Notes under the pieces: model-generated
Database searches by the model: none
Seen by the model: only the letters and a program-made list of their open reading frames with translations
Told to the model about the DNA's origin: nothing
Program-made: the position numbers and the translations under genes
Assembly: GCF_001552615.1 (NCBI RefSeq)
Contig: NZ_BCRN01000008.1
Location: 186,001-250,000 of the forward strand
DNA: 64,000 bases
Direction: 5' to 3'
Source of the DNA: Millisia brevis NBRC 105863
Lineage (GTDB): Bacteria > Actinomycetota > Actinomycetes > Mycobacteriales > Mycobacteriaceae
Shown: piece after piece, positions 10,891 to 18,826 of the stretch
How positions within the stretch are numbered: position 1 is the stretch's first letter
Layout of the letters: each line of letters opens with the position of its first letter

Positions 10891-11733
10891 TCACGCCCGC
10901 TCGGACGTGAGGACCTCCGCGTCGGAGGGAAAGCTGCGGCGATTCGCCAGAACCGGCAACGATGCCCGAACCGCTCCCAGCTCGTCGAGATCGATGTCGA
11001 CGATCAGCAGCTCGGATGCCGCTCCCAGGGCCCCGTGGACGACGCCGTTCGGGCCGACCACCAGGCTGTGCCCGACGCCGGTCGGAGCGGATCCGCTCGC
11101 CGGCCCGCCATCGGCGGCTGGATCGGCCTGCCCGCAGGCCGCGACGAAGGTTGTCGAGTCGAGTGCGCGCGCCCGGGCGAGCAGCTGCCACTGATCGACC
11201 TTGCCGGGGCCCGCGCCCCACGAGGCCGATACGGAGATCAACTGCGCTCCGCGGTCGGCCAGGGTCTGGAAGAGGGCCGGGAAGCGAATGTCGTAACACG
11301 TTGCGACACCGAGCATCAGCCCGCCGATGTCGACGACGAGCGGCTCGGTGCCGGGCGCCACGGTGTCGGATTCGGCGAACCCGAAGGCGTCATAGAGATG
11401 AATCTTGTCGTAGTGGGCGTCGACACCGGGGCCGACAACGATCACCGTATTGCGCACGCGCCCACTGTCGGTGGGGGTGAACATGCCCGCGACCAGAGTG
11501 ACGCCGTGGCGCTCGGCGATCCTGCGCACGGCATTCGCCCACGGTCCGGTCACGGGCTGCGCCACCTCGGCCAACGGCTCACCGAATCGACGCATCATCG
11601 CCTCCGGGAACACGACGATCGACGCCCCGTCGGCAACGGCTGCGGCTGTGTGGTTCTCGATGATTCCGAGATTCTCGTCCGGGTCCGCGGTGCTGTTCAC
11701 CTGCGCGAGCGCTATCCGCCGGGTTGATGACAT
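10891..11733 (-). CDS. Carbon-nitrogen hydrolase (nitrilase superfamily)
   Basis: Cytoplasmic amidase or nitrilase-like enzyme, 280 residues. The catalytic triad is visible in the expected order: Glu in VVFPEAMM (about residue 44), Lys in HYDKIHLYD (about 112), Cys in GVATCYDIRFP (about 147). The fold length is normal for a single-domain member of the omega-amidase/carbamoylase type. The substrate cannot be read from sequence. It is divergent from a GntR regulator and shares with it an operator that recurs before the DUF2848 gene, so all these probably serve one amide-compound pathway. Confidence 0.9.
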   Translation of the reverse strand: MSSTRRIALAQVNSTADPDENLGIIENHTAAAVADGASIVVFPEAMMRRFGEPLAEVAQPVTGPWANAVRRIAERHGVTLVAGMFTPTDSGRVRNTVIVVGPGVDAHYDKIHLYDAFGFAESDTVAPGTEPLVVDIGGLMLGVATCYDIRFPALFQTLADRGAQLISVSASWGAGPGKVDQWQLLARARALDSTTFVAACGQADPAADGGPASGSAPTGVGHSLVVGPNGVVHGALGAASELLIVDIDLDELGAVRASLPVLANRRSFPSDAEVLTSERA

Positions 11734-11775
11734 ACGACATGCTCCTCGTTCGATCGAGCCGGCTCACGGCCGGGG

Positions 11776-11793
11776 TGTATACAGGCAGTATGC
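11776..11793. promoter_or_regulatory. GntR-family operator, copy 1
   Basis: TGTATACAGGCAGTATGC lies in the gap between the nitrilase and gntR genes and runs into the gntR ATG (11790). It begins with the perfect palindrome TGTATACA and ends with a second GTATGC half-site. Sixteen of 18 bases are identical to the site at 13798-13815 before the transporter and DUF2848 genes. FCD-type GntR proteins bind short palindromes of this kind, so autoregulation is likely. Confidence 0.65.
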
Positions 11794-12431
11794 AGAAGCT
11801 CTCGGGCCGGGAAAAGGCGTACACGTACGTGCGCGATCAGATCCTCACCTCGCCGACCAGCGAAGGGACGTTCCTCAACGAACAGGACCTCGCGACGCAG
11901 ATCGGGGTGTCGCGCACCCCGGTCCGAGAGGCCCTGCTGATGCTCGAGGCCGAAGGATTGATCGAACTGGTCCCGAAGCGTGGCGCCCTGGTGCCCGCGA
12001 TGTCGGGGCGACAGCTCACCGAGTTGATGGACCTGCGAGGGGCGCTCGAGCGGCACGCCGCATCGCGGGTACTTGCGACGGGGACCGCGCCGGTCGCCGA
12101 GATGCGTGAGGCGGCGAAGGCGCAGGATGCCCTGGCGGGCAGCGATTCCCGTGATGATGCGAAGGCGTTCATCGATCTGGACAGGCTCTTTCATCAGTCG
12201 TTGATCGACGCGGCGCGCAACGATCTGCTCTCGCGTACCTACGCCGGCCTGCGGGTGCGGCAGATGCGTGCGGGTCTCGCCGCGTTGTTCGCCTCGCCGA
12301 ATCGCCAACGCCGGGTCTGTGTCGAGCACGAGGCCATCGTCGCCGCTCTGGAAAGTGGCGACGAGGCTCGTACGCACGAGGCGATCGACGATCACCTCGA
12401 GGTCACCTTGCAGGTACTTCTCCGGACGTAG
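11790..12431 (+). CDS. GntR-family transcriptional regulator (FadR/FCD subfamily)
   Basis: A DNA-binding regulator of 213 residues. The N-terminal winged helix (GTFLNEQDLATQIGVSRTP, then VREALLMLEAEGLIELVPKRG) is the GntR signature; the C-terminal all-helical FCD domain carries FIDLDRLFHQSLIDAA and CVEHEAIVAALESGD with the metal/ligand histidines. I chose ATG at 11790 because it directly precedes the conserved QKLSGREKAY; an open frame upstream to 11724 would overlap the nitrilase start. Its 3' end overlaps the convergent transporter gene by 29 bases. It likely controls the surrounding amidase, transporter and DUF2848 genes through the repeated operator. Confidence 0.9.
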   Translation: MQKLSGREKAYTYVRDQILTSPTSEGTFLNEQDLATQIGVSRTPVREALLMLEAEGLIELVPKRGALVPAMSGRQLTELMDLRGALERHAASRVLATGTAPVAEMREAAKAQDALAGSDSRDDAKAFIDLDRLFHQSLIDAARNDLLSRTYAGLRVRQMRAGLAALFASPNRQRRVCVEHEAIVAALESGDEARTHEAIDDHLEVTLQVLLRT

Positions 12432-13734
12432 CGGCCGGCACCGCCGCGAACTTCTCCTCCTCGTCGAGGTCGGGATTGCGGCCGAGCGCCAACCCGGTGA
12501 TGGTGATGACGCCGACGGCTGCGATGTAGAAGAACACCGGTACCCAGGAGTCGGTCCGGCTCAGCAGGTAGGTGAAGATCAGCGGGGCAAGCGCGCCGCC
12601 GAAGACGCCGGCGATGGTGTAGGCGAGCGAGCTGCCGGTGGAGCGGAGCCGGACGGTGAACTGCTCGGTCACGAACGCGGCCTGCGGTCCGTACATGAAG
12701 GAGTGGAAGGCCAGCCCCACGCCGATTCCCAGGATCATCAGCGGCCACGAGCTGCCACCGATGATGAGGAAGAACACCGGGACCCAGAGGACTCCGCCGA
12801 CGGCGGCGATGCCGTAGACGAGGCGCCGGTTGATCCTGTCGGAGATCGCGCCGGCCAGCGGGATCAGTCCGAGCTGGAAGGCCGAGCCGATCAGGATGGC
12901 GACCAGCACCTGGCTGCGGTCGAAGCCGAGTTTGTTGACGCCGTAGGTGATCGAGAAGACGGTGAACAACGCATAGATCACATCGGGGGCGATCCGGGAC
13001 ATGATCGCGGCCACCAACGGTCGGGTCTGGGTGCGGAAGACCGCGCTGATCGGCGCCTCGGCGCGCTCGCCGGACTCCTGCAGGGCCTTGAAGACCGGGG
13101 TGTCCTCGAGCTTGAGGCGGATCCACAGGCCGAATCCGACGAGCACGGCCGACAGCAGGAATGCGATACGCCAGCCCCAGGATTCGAACTGACTGTCCGT
13201 CAGGGCCAACGTGAGCAGGGCGAGGGTGCCGTTGGCCAGCAGGTTGCCGGCGGGCGGGCCGATCTGCGCGGCAGATGACCAGAACCCGCGCTGCGACGGC
13301 TTTCCGTATTCGCTCGACAGCAGGACCGCGCCACCCCACTCGCCGCCGACGGCGACGCCCTGGGCAAAGCGCATGAGAACCAACAGGATCGGAGCCGCGA
13401 TCCCGATACTGGCGTAGGGCGGGATCAGGCCGATCAGGAACGTGGTCACGCCGATCAACAGCAGCGTGATGACCAGAAGCTGCTTGCGGCCGATGATGTC
13501 GCCGAGCCGTCCGAAGACGAAGCCGCCCAACGGGCGGGCCACATATCCGACGGCGTACGTGGAGAAGGCCAGCAGGGTTCCGGTCAGTGGATCGTCCGAC
13601 GGGAAGAAGACCGCCGGGAAAACCAAGGCCGCGGCGGCGGAGTAGATGGCGAAGTCGTACCACTCCAATGCGGTGCCGGTGAGGCTTGCCGCGAATGCCT
13701 TGACGAGGCTTTTTCTGTCGACTGGTGTCGTCAT
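12403..13734 (-). CDS. MFS transporter, metabolite:H+ symporter (MHS) family
   Basis: Inner-membrane importer of 443 residues and about 12 helices. The N-terminal GTALEWYDFAIYSAAAALVF and the helix 2-3 loop GRLGDIIGRKQLL are signatures of the MHS group (ProP, ShiA, KgtP), which bring in organic acids, shikimate, betaines or similar metabolites. A second GAISDRINRRL loop is found in the C-terminal half. The gene is divergent from the DUF2848 gene, and the shared operator at 13798-13815 lies 64 bp upstream of its start. It probably imports the substrate handled by the neighbouring hydrolases. Confidence 0.9.
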   Translation of the reverse strand: MTTPVDRKSLVKAFAASLTGTALEWYDFAIYSAAAALVFPAVFFPSDDPLTGTLLAFSTYAVGYVARPLGGFVFGRLGDIIGRKQLLVITLLLIGVTTFLIGLIPPYASIGIAAPILLVLMRFAQGVAVGGEWGGAVLLSSEYGKPSQRGFWSSAAQIGPPAGNLLANGTLALLTLALTDSQFESWGWRIAFLLSAVLVGFGLWIRLKLEDTPVFKALQESGERAEAPISAVFRTQTRPLVAAIMSRIAPDVIYALFTVFSITYGVNKLGFDRSQVLVAILIGSAFQLGLIPLAGAISDRINRRLVYGIAAVGGVLWVPVFFLIIGGSSWPLMILGIGVGLAFHSFMYGPQAAFVTEQFTVRLRSTGSSLAYTIAGVFGGALAPLIFTYLLSRTDSWVPVFFYIAAVGVITITGLALGRNPDLDEEEKFAAVPAATSGEVPAR

Positions 13735-13797
13735 CGCAATTCAGCTCCAGTTCAGTCCCGGTCGTTCCGGGTTCCGTTGTACGTCCTCCATACTTGA

Positions 13798-13815
13798 TGT
13801 ATACAAGCGGTATGC
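13798..13815. promoter_or_regulatory. GntR-family operator, copy 2
   Basis: TGTATACAAGCGGTATGC lies between the divergent transporter (start 13734) and DUF2848 (start 13866) genes. It differs from the site at 11776-11793 at two positions only. The arrangement fits one regulator controlling both divergent pairs. Confidence 0.65.
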
Positions 13816-13865
13816 GCAACTGCGCGGAAGATTCGGAAACAAGCTCGTAACGAGGAGTTGTAGCC

Positions 13866-14558
13866 ATGCTGACCTTTCACCTGCCCGATGGCCGCACGGA
13901 GTCCGTCGAACCCACCGTGCTGCTGAATGCCGGCTACGCCGGACGCAACCAAGCCGAGGTGGCGCACCACATCGCGGAATTGGCCGAACTCGGCGTTCCG
14001 GCGCCGACCACCACGCCGTCGCTGTACGCCGTTTCGCCCTACCTGGCGCAGCAGACCGACATCGTCAGCGTTCAGCACGGCCGCACGTCGGGAGAGGCCG
14101 AATGGGGCATCGTCCTGCTGGGCGATCGCGACGAGGACGTCCTGCTGGTCGCGGCCTGCGACCACACCGACCGGGAGTTGGAACGGCACGGCGTCGCCTG
14201 GAGCAAGAACGCGTCCCCGGATGTGCTGTCGCGAAAGGCGTGGCGGCTGATCGACATCGCCGGGCACCTGGACCGGATCACCATGCGGGCGTGGGTCGGT
14301 CACGGAGGGGCCGGCGCCGATACGTTGATCCAGGACGGTACGGTCGCCGACCTGCTCGATCCGTTCTACTGGCTCGACGTGCTTGCCGAGCGTGGCCTGA
14401 AAACCCGCGGCACCGTGCTCATCTCGGGAACGATCTCGATGCTGCCGGGAGTCGACCAGTTCGTCGACACCTGGCGGGTCGAGCTCGGGGATCCGACGAC
14501 CGGCGACACGCTCGAGTGTGGGTACCGGGTTGCGCCGATGCCCGCTCCGATCGGCTAG
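13866..14558 (+). CDS. DUF2848-family protein, putative hydrolase
   Basis: The protein has 230 residues and no signal peptide or membrane segment. The opening MLTFHLPDGRTESVEP, the NAGYAGRNQAEVAHHIAEL stretch and the later EAEWGIVLLGDRDEDVLL and ACDHTDRELE agree with the DUF2848 family, which I recall as related to the fumarylacetoacetase fold; the reaction is not established. It follows an operator shared with the GntR/nitrilase pair, so it is likely a step in the same pathway. ATG at 13866 starts the conserved part directly. Confidence 0.75.
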   Translation: MLTFHLPDGRTESVEPTVLLNAGYAGRNQAEVAHHIAELAELGVPAPTTTPSLYAVSPYLAQQTDIVSVQHGRTSGEAEWGIVLLGDRDEDVLLVAACDHTDRELERHGVAWSKNASPDVLSRKAWRLIDIAGHLDRITMRAWVGHGGAGADTLIQDGTVADLLDPFYWLDVLAERGLKTRGTVLISGTISMLPGVDQFVDTWRVELGDPTTGDTLECGYRVAPMPAPIG

Positions 14559-14658
14559 TACCGACCCGGTTGCGGTCGCGCCGGTCCCGATCGGTCCGGG
14601 TCGGGACCCGCGACCACCCGGGTGACGCACCCGACCGGAGGTGATCGATGCCGGCGGT

Positions 14659-14720
14659 GGTCGATATAGACCGGGGCAGATGCGGACGGGGTCGATACAG
14701 ACCGGAGTCGATGCGGATGG
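14659..14720. repeat. Two 31-bp imperfect tandem repeats
   Basis: Units 14659-14689 and 14690-14720 both start GGTCGATA and end GATGCGGA(C/T)GG, with about five differences. They sit in the 267-bp gap between the DUF2848 and YitT genes. No other function is visible in this gap. Confidence 0.6.
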
Positions 14721-14825
14721 GCGGCCCGGCGGACGGTGAGGTCGGTGGAGTGGCATCGCGGACGGGCGGGGCCGGTCGGGCGCGCTTACGATGACCGAGC
14801 CGAGTCGAGCGAAGGAGAACTCGCC

Positions 14826-15449
14826 GTGACCGTTCCGCCGATTCCGCAGCCGGCCGTCATCCGCCACACCACGACCGAGGACGTCCTCGCCGTGGTGACC
14901 GGTACGTTCCTCGCGTCGCTCGGGCTGTTCCTGCTGCGCTCGGCGGACGCGGTGACCGGCGGAACGGCGGGTGTCGCGCTGCTGGTCAGTCTGGCGACCG
15001 GGCTACCGCTGAGCGTGCTGTTGATCCTGGTCAACATCCCCTTCTTCGGCCTCGGGCTCTGGCTCAAGGGGTGGGCGTTCACGCTCAAGACGATCGTGTG
15101 CGTCTCGGCGATGTCGCTGTTCAGCGAGGTGCACCAGTGGGCGCTCGGCGACATTCACCTGCCCGCGCTCTACGCGGCGCTCGGCGGCAACCTCATGATC
15201 GGCGTCGGCATCCTGGTGCTCTTCCGGCACGGCGCGAGCCTCGGCGGCTTCAACGTCCTGGCGCTGATCCTGCAGGAGCGGTTCGGCTGGCGGGCCGGCT
15301 ACGTCCAGATGGCTCTCGACGTCGTCGTGGTGCTGGTCGCTCTCGCGGTGGTGCCGTTCACCAACGTCTTGATCTCGGCGTTGGGCGCCGTGGTGCTCAA
15401 TATCGTTCTGGCCCTGAATCATCGGCCGGGGCGCTATCTCGGCGGCTGA
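14826..15449 (+). CDS. YitT family membrane protein
   Basis: Integral membrane protein of 207 residues with about five or six helices. GGTAGVALLVSLATGLPL and the loop GASLGGFNVLALILQERFG are family signatures; the C-terminal DUF2179 domain of longer YitT proteins is absent. Function is unknown; some relatives are annotated as transporters. I chose GTG at 14826 because AAGGAG lies eight bases upstream. The gene overlaps the convergent TetR gene by 16 bases. Confidence 0.8.
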   Translation: MTVPPIPQPAVIRHTTTEDVLAVVTGTFLASLGLFLLRSADAVTGGTAGVALLVSLATGLPLSVLLILVNIPFFGLGLWLKGWAFTLKTIVCVSAMSLFSEVHQWALGDIHLPALYAALGGNLMIGVGILVLFRHGASLGGFNVLALILQERFGWRAGYVQMALDVVVVLVALAVVPFTNVLISALGAVVLNIVLALNHRPGRYLGG

Positions 15450-16114
15450 TCCGTCCGCGCCCGGACGATGCCGAACAGCAGGGCGTCGATGCCGGCGGTG
15501 AAGGTGTCGTCGTCGCCGGGTGTCGGTCCGGTCGAGCTCATCGCCCCGGCGAGGTGGGGCAGATCGCCGTCGGCGAGCATCGCCGCGATATGTGCGCCGA
15601 CCGCGGCGGTCGACTCGGTGGAGGACTGCCGGGCGGCGAACATGGCCACCCAGCCGGAGATCATCGCGGCGCCGAGCATGGGGGAATCGCCCTCCCGCAT
15701 GCCCGGCGCCAATGCGCCGACCAGGCGGTCGAGAAAGACCAGCGCGCGGGGTCCGGGCTGCGTCGTCGAAGCGGTCGCCACCAACCACGGATGACGCAGG
15801 TGGATCGCCCGCGACACCTCCGCGAGGGCATGGACATCCGTGCGGACGTCGCCGGTGGGGCGCGGATAGGTGACGTCGGACAGGACGGCGTCGGCCATCA
15901 GCGCGAGCAGGTCGTCCTTGCCGCCGACGTACCGATAGAGCGAGGGTGCCGCGGCGTTCAACTCGGCGGCGACCCGCCGCATCGACACCGCGCCGATCCC
16001 GTCCGCGTCGGCGATCCGCACGCAGGCCGCCGCGATGTCCTCGAGGGTGTGGGTCGGCTTGGGGCCCGGTCGACGATCGGCGGACCGCCGCCACAGTGAT
16101 CGCCCGTCCGACAT
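15434..16114 (-). CDS. TetR-family transcriptional regulator
   Basis: A 226-residue repressor. The N-terminal helix-turn-helix (DIAAACVRIADADGIGAVSM, then RRVAAELNAAAPSLYRYVGG, residues about 25-65) is of the TetR/TetR_C type; the C-terminal ligand domain is Ala/Gly-rich and ends in IDALLFGIVRARTDQPPR. It is divergent from the DrrAB-like ABC exporter starting at 16214, its most likely target. Only 99 bp separate the two starts. Confidence 0.88.
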   Translation of the reverse strand: MSDGRSLWRRSADRRPGPKPTHTLEDIAAACVRIADADGIGAVSMRRVAAELNAAAPSLYRYVGGKDDLLALMADAVLSDVTYPRPTGDVRTDVHALAEVSRAIHLRHPWLVATASTTQPGPRALVFLDRLVGALAPGMREGDSPMLGAAMISGWVAMFAARQSSTESTAAVGAHIAAMLADGDLPHLAGAMSSTGPTPGDDDTFTAGIDALLFGIVRARTDQPPR

Positions 16115-16153
16115 GACCTACAGCATGCCGCACGCCCGGTCACCTTCGACAAA

Positions 16154-16182
16154 TGCGAACGATGTACGCAATCTGCTATAAC
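16154..16182 (+). promoter_or_regulatory. Putative promoter of the ABC exporter operon
   Basis: A -10-like TATAAC (16177-16182) stands 17 bp from a weak -35-like TGCGAA (16154-16159). This would start transcription about 25 bases before the ATG at 16214, leaving room for the GGAGG at 16204-16208. The motif match is modest, so this is a suggestion. Confidence 0.35.
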
Positions 16183-16213
16183 TGCTTACAGTGTTTGCGG
16201 ATCGGAGGTTCTC

Positions 16214-17209
16214 ATGACGGACGCAGCCATCGAGGCGATCGATCTCACCCGACGATTCGGCGATCGAACCGCGGTCGACACCCTGAATCTGCTGGTCGAG
16301 CCCGGCACCGTGCACGCGCTGCTCGGGCCCAGCGGCTCCGGCAAGACCACGATCGTGCGGATGCTCGCCACCTTGCTGCGTCCGACCGCGGGCACCGCCC
16401 GCGTCCTCGGCGCCGATGTCGTGCGTGACGCCGACCTCGTGCGCCGGCGCATCGGGTTGATCGGGCAGGACAGTGCCGTCGACCCGAGGATGACCGGCGT
16501 CGAGAATCTGCGCATGATCGCCCGGCTGGGCGGGCTGTCCAGGACTGAGACGCGTCGGGCCATCGACGACCTACCGGCCCGATTCGGGCTGGCCGACGCC
16601 GCGCATCGACTGGTCTCGACGTGGTCCGGCGGTATGCGCAGGCGCCTCGACATCGCCTGCGCGGTGGTCGCGTCCCCGGCGGTCCTCTTCCTCGACGAAC
16701 CGACCACCGGGCTCGACCCGCGCAACCGTCGGGCGGTGCACGACCACGTACGCGGCCTGGTCGCCGGGGGTACCGCGGTGCTGTTGACCACCCAATATCT
16801 CGACGAGGCTGCGCGATTGGCGGATGCGGTGACGATCGTCGACCGCGGCGTCGTGGTCGCCACCGGCGCGCCGGACGCCGTGGTGCGCCGCGCCCACGGA
16901 TGCCTCGACGTGGAACTGGTCGATGCCGCCGAACCCGATGGGCTCGAGGAGGTGATCGCCGCACTGGGTGGACGCCGCGCGCTGCCTGCGCCCGGCGCGA
17001 CCGAGGCGGACACCGGATCCGGGGTCGGAGCGGGCGCCGCCGGCGGATCGGTTGCCGATCGGATCACCTTCGAGATCCCGGCGGACCTGTTGCTGGTGGA
17101 GGTCGTGCGGGCGCTCGATCGCGCCGGAATCGTGGTCCGGGACCTCGACCGTCGGCGGCCCACTCTCGACGACGCCTTCCTCGCCGCGACCGAAAGGACA
17201 GCTCCGTGA
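16214..17209 (+). CDS. ABC transporter ATP-binding protein (DrrA-like)
   Basis: ATPase of a drug- or lipid-type ABC exporter, 331 residues. Walker A is GPSGSGKTT (about residue 37), the signature is TWSGGMRRRLDIA, Walker B is VLFLDEPTTGLD, and the switch histidine position is replaced in LLTTQYLDEA, where Gln is usual for DrrA-type proteins. The C-terminal 100 residues form the regulatory extension seen in DrrA (AGIVVRDLDRRRPTLDDAFL). The stop overlaps the permease start (GTGA). The divergent TetR gene at 15434 is the likely regulator. Confidence 0.92.
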   Translation: MTDAAIEAIDLTRRFGDRTAVDTLNLLVEPGTVHALLGPSGSGKTTIVRMLATLLRPTAGTARVLGADVVRDADLVRRRIGLIGQDSAVDPRMTGVENLRMIARLGGLSRTETRRAIDDLPARFGLADAAHRLVSTWSGGMRRRLDIACAVVASPAVLFLDEPTTGLDPRNRRAVHDHVRGLVAGGTAVLLTTQYLDEAARLADAVTIVDRGVVVATGAPDAVVRRAHGCLDVELVDAAEPDGLEEVIAALGGRRALPAPGATEADTGSGVGAGAAGGSVADRITFEIPADLLLVEVVRALDRAGIVVRDLDRRRPTLDDAFLAATERTAP

Positions 17210-18030
17210 TCGACCGTGTCACAACGACTCCCACGACCGAACGCCGTGTCGCGCTCCTCCCTGCGGTCGGGGTGGTCGCACGGCGGTCGTTGACGGTCTA
17301 CCGGCATTCGCCGGGCCTGCTCGCCGTCACCCTGGCGGCGCCGCTCGGCATGATGCTGCTGTTCGGTTACCTCTTCGGCGGGGCCCTCGCCGGTGGAGGC
17401 ACCGCGGCCGAATATCGCGCTTTCCTGGTGCCGGGGGTACTGGTGCTGGTCGCCGCCATGGGGTTGACCTCCACCGCGGGCACCGCCAATGCCGATGCGA
17501 ACCGGGGGATGAGCGACCGGCTGCGGGCGCTGCCGATCCGATCGGTGACGGTACCGCTCGGATCCGCGGTCGCCGAGGCGATCACCGGCGTCGTCGTCAT
17601 CGGCGCGATGACCGGAGCCGGTCTGCTGATCGGCTGGCGCATCCATGCGTCGGCGGGCATGGTCGTGGCCGGATTTGCTCTGCTGCTGGCCTTTCGGGTC
17701 GCCCTGTCGATCCTCGGGGTGGCCCTGGGGACGGCGATCCGCGACCCGCTGATGCTGCAGCAGGTGGCGCCGTTGATCTTCGGCACCCTGATGCTGTCGA
17801 ACGTCTTCGTTCCGGTCGACACCATGCCGGTCGGCTTGCGGCAGGTCGCCGAGTGGAATCCGATCAGCGCCGTCGTCGCCGCGCTGCGGGAACTGTTCGG
17901 CGGGCAGGTGCCGGTCGAGTCCGGTGCGTGGCCGCTACGCGAACCCGTGGCCGCCTCGATCATGTGGACGATCGTGATCGGGGTGGTCGGGACGGCCATC
18001 GCCGCCCGGTCCTTCCGGGTCGCTGCCTGA
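17206..18030 (+). CDS. ABC-2 type permease (DrrB-like)
   Basis: Membrane partner of the preceding ATPase, 274 residues with six predicted helices. The DrrB-type pattern is clear: LAAPLGMMLLFGYLFGGALA, then MGLTSTAGTANADANRGMSD, LRALPIRSVTV, and NVFVPVDTMPVGLRQVAEWN followed by PISAVVAALREL. GTG at 17206 overlaps the ATPase stop. The last 96 bases overlap the convergent TetR gene, an unusually long convergent overlap. Substrate unknown; relatives export antibiotics or glycolipids. Confidence 0.9.
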   Translation: MIDRVTTTPTTERRVALLPAVGVVARRSLTVYRHSPGLLAVTLAAPLGMMLLFGYLFGGALAGGGTAAEYRAFLVPGVLVLVAAMGLTSTAGTANADANRGMSDRLRALPIRSVTVPLGSAVAEAITGVVVIGAMTGAGLLIGWRIHASAGMVVAGFALLLAFRVALSILGVALGTAIRDPLMLQQVAPLIFGTLMLSNVFVPVDTMPVGLRQVAEWNPISAVVAALRELFGGQVPVESGAWPLREPVAASIMWTIVIGVVGTAIAARSFRVAA

Positions 18031-18744
18031 TCGACCCGGTTCCGCCAATCGATGTGCGACCCCGTCGAGCACCAGGTCGATCTTGTCGCGCCACCAGGTG
18101 CTGGGTGCTTCCGGCGTGCCCATCGCTTCGAACATGATGTGGGCGAACCGATCCGTGGCATCGGAGGCGTCAGTGGCATCGGAGGCGCCGGAGTCGACGA
18201 TCGCCGACGCCCGCTCCCGGCCGGTCGGCGTACCCGGTATCCCGGCGACCGGAGCGTCCAGCGCGGTGATCATCAGGTGTGAATCGGTGACCATGTCGCC
18301 GATCGTGTCGACGACCAACGCGGCCAGATACTCCGAGCATCCGGTCAGATCGATCAGGGTCTGCATCATGGTCGCGGCGTGCGTGATCATGGTGGGCGGC
18401 GTGCTCATCGTCGTGCGCAGGTAGCGCGATAGGCCCGGAACACGTTCGTAGATATCCCAGATGGCCTCGGTGCACGACCGCGCGTAGCTGCGCCACCCCC
18501 CGTCGGGCTGCGGCATCTCGATGCGGCGGATCGCCTCCTCGGCGGCGGCGTCCAACATGTCCGCCCGATTGCGGACGTGACCGTAGAGCGTCGACTGGTC
18601 GACCCCGAGGCGTTCGGCGACCGTCGAGGTGGTCGCGGCGTCGAATCCGAGGTCGAGGACGGTCTCGATGATCGCGGACCGCGAGATGCGGGCCGGTCGA
18701 CCCGGCCGCGCTCCGGACCCCTCGGATATACGCCGTGGACTCAT
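17935..18744 (-). CDS. TetR-family transcriptional regulator
   Basis: A 269-residue regulator. The helix-turn-helix (TVAERLGVDQSTLYGHVRNR, residues about 42-61) is followed by a TetR_C-type ligand domain (DIYERVPGLSRYLRTTM). The final 32 residues (after HRLAEPG) are low-complexity Asp/His/Gly/Pro and are encoded antisense to the 3' end of the permease gene, so they may not be functional. It is divergent from the IrtAB-like ABC pair with an iron-box-like site between them, and next to the DrrAB-like genes. Either transporter could be its target. Confidence 0.85.
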   Translation of the reverse strand: MSPRRISEGSGARPGRPARISRSAIIETVLDLGFDAATTSTVAERLGVDQSTLYGHVRNRADMLDAAAEEAIRRIEMPQPDGGWRSYARSCTEAIWDIYERVPGLSRYLRTTMSTPPTMITHAATMMQTLIDLTGCSEYLAALVVDTIGDMVTDSHLMITALDAPVAGIPGTPTGRERASAIVDSGASDATDASDATDRFAHIMFEAMGTPEAPSTWWRDKIDLVLDGVAHRLAEPGRSGSDPEGPGGDGRPDHPDHDRPHDRGGHGFA

Positions 18745-18746
18745 GC

Positions 18747-18765
18747 TTAGGGAAGCCTTTCCTTC
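18747..18765. promoter_or_regulatory. Candidate IdeR/DtxR iron box before the IrtAB-like genes
   Basis: TTAGGGAAGCCTTTCCTTC matches 14 of 19 positions of TWAGGTTAGSCTAACCTWA by hand, including the TTAGG arm and the AGCCT centre. It lies immediately before the tetR start (18744) and about 60 bp before the ABC gene at 18827. The match is partial, but the downstream genes are of a type often iron-regulated. Confidence 0.4.
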
Positions 18766-18826
18766 TTCACGATTCGGGGATACCCTGGGCGCCAGTTTCC
18801 CATAGCGTGTGAGAAATAGGAGCGAG

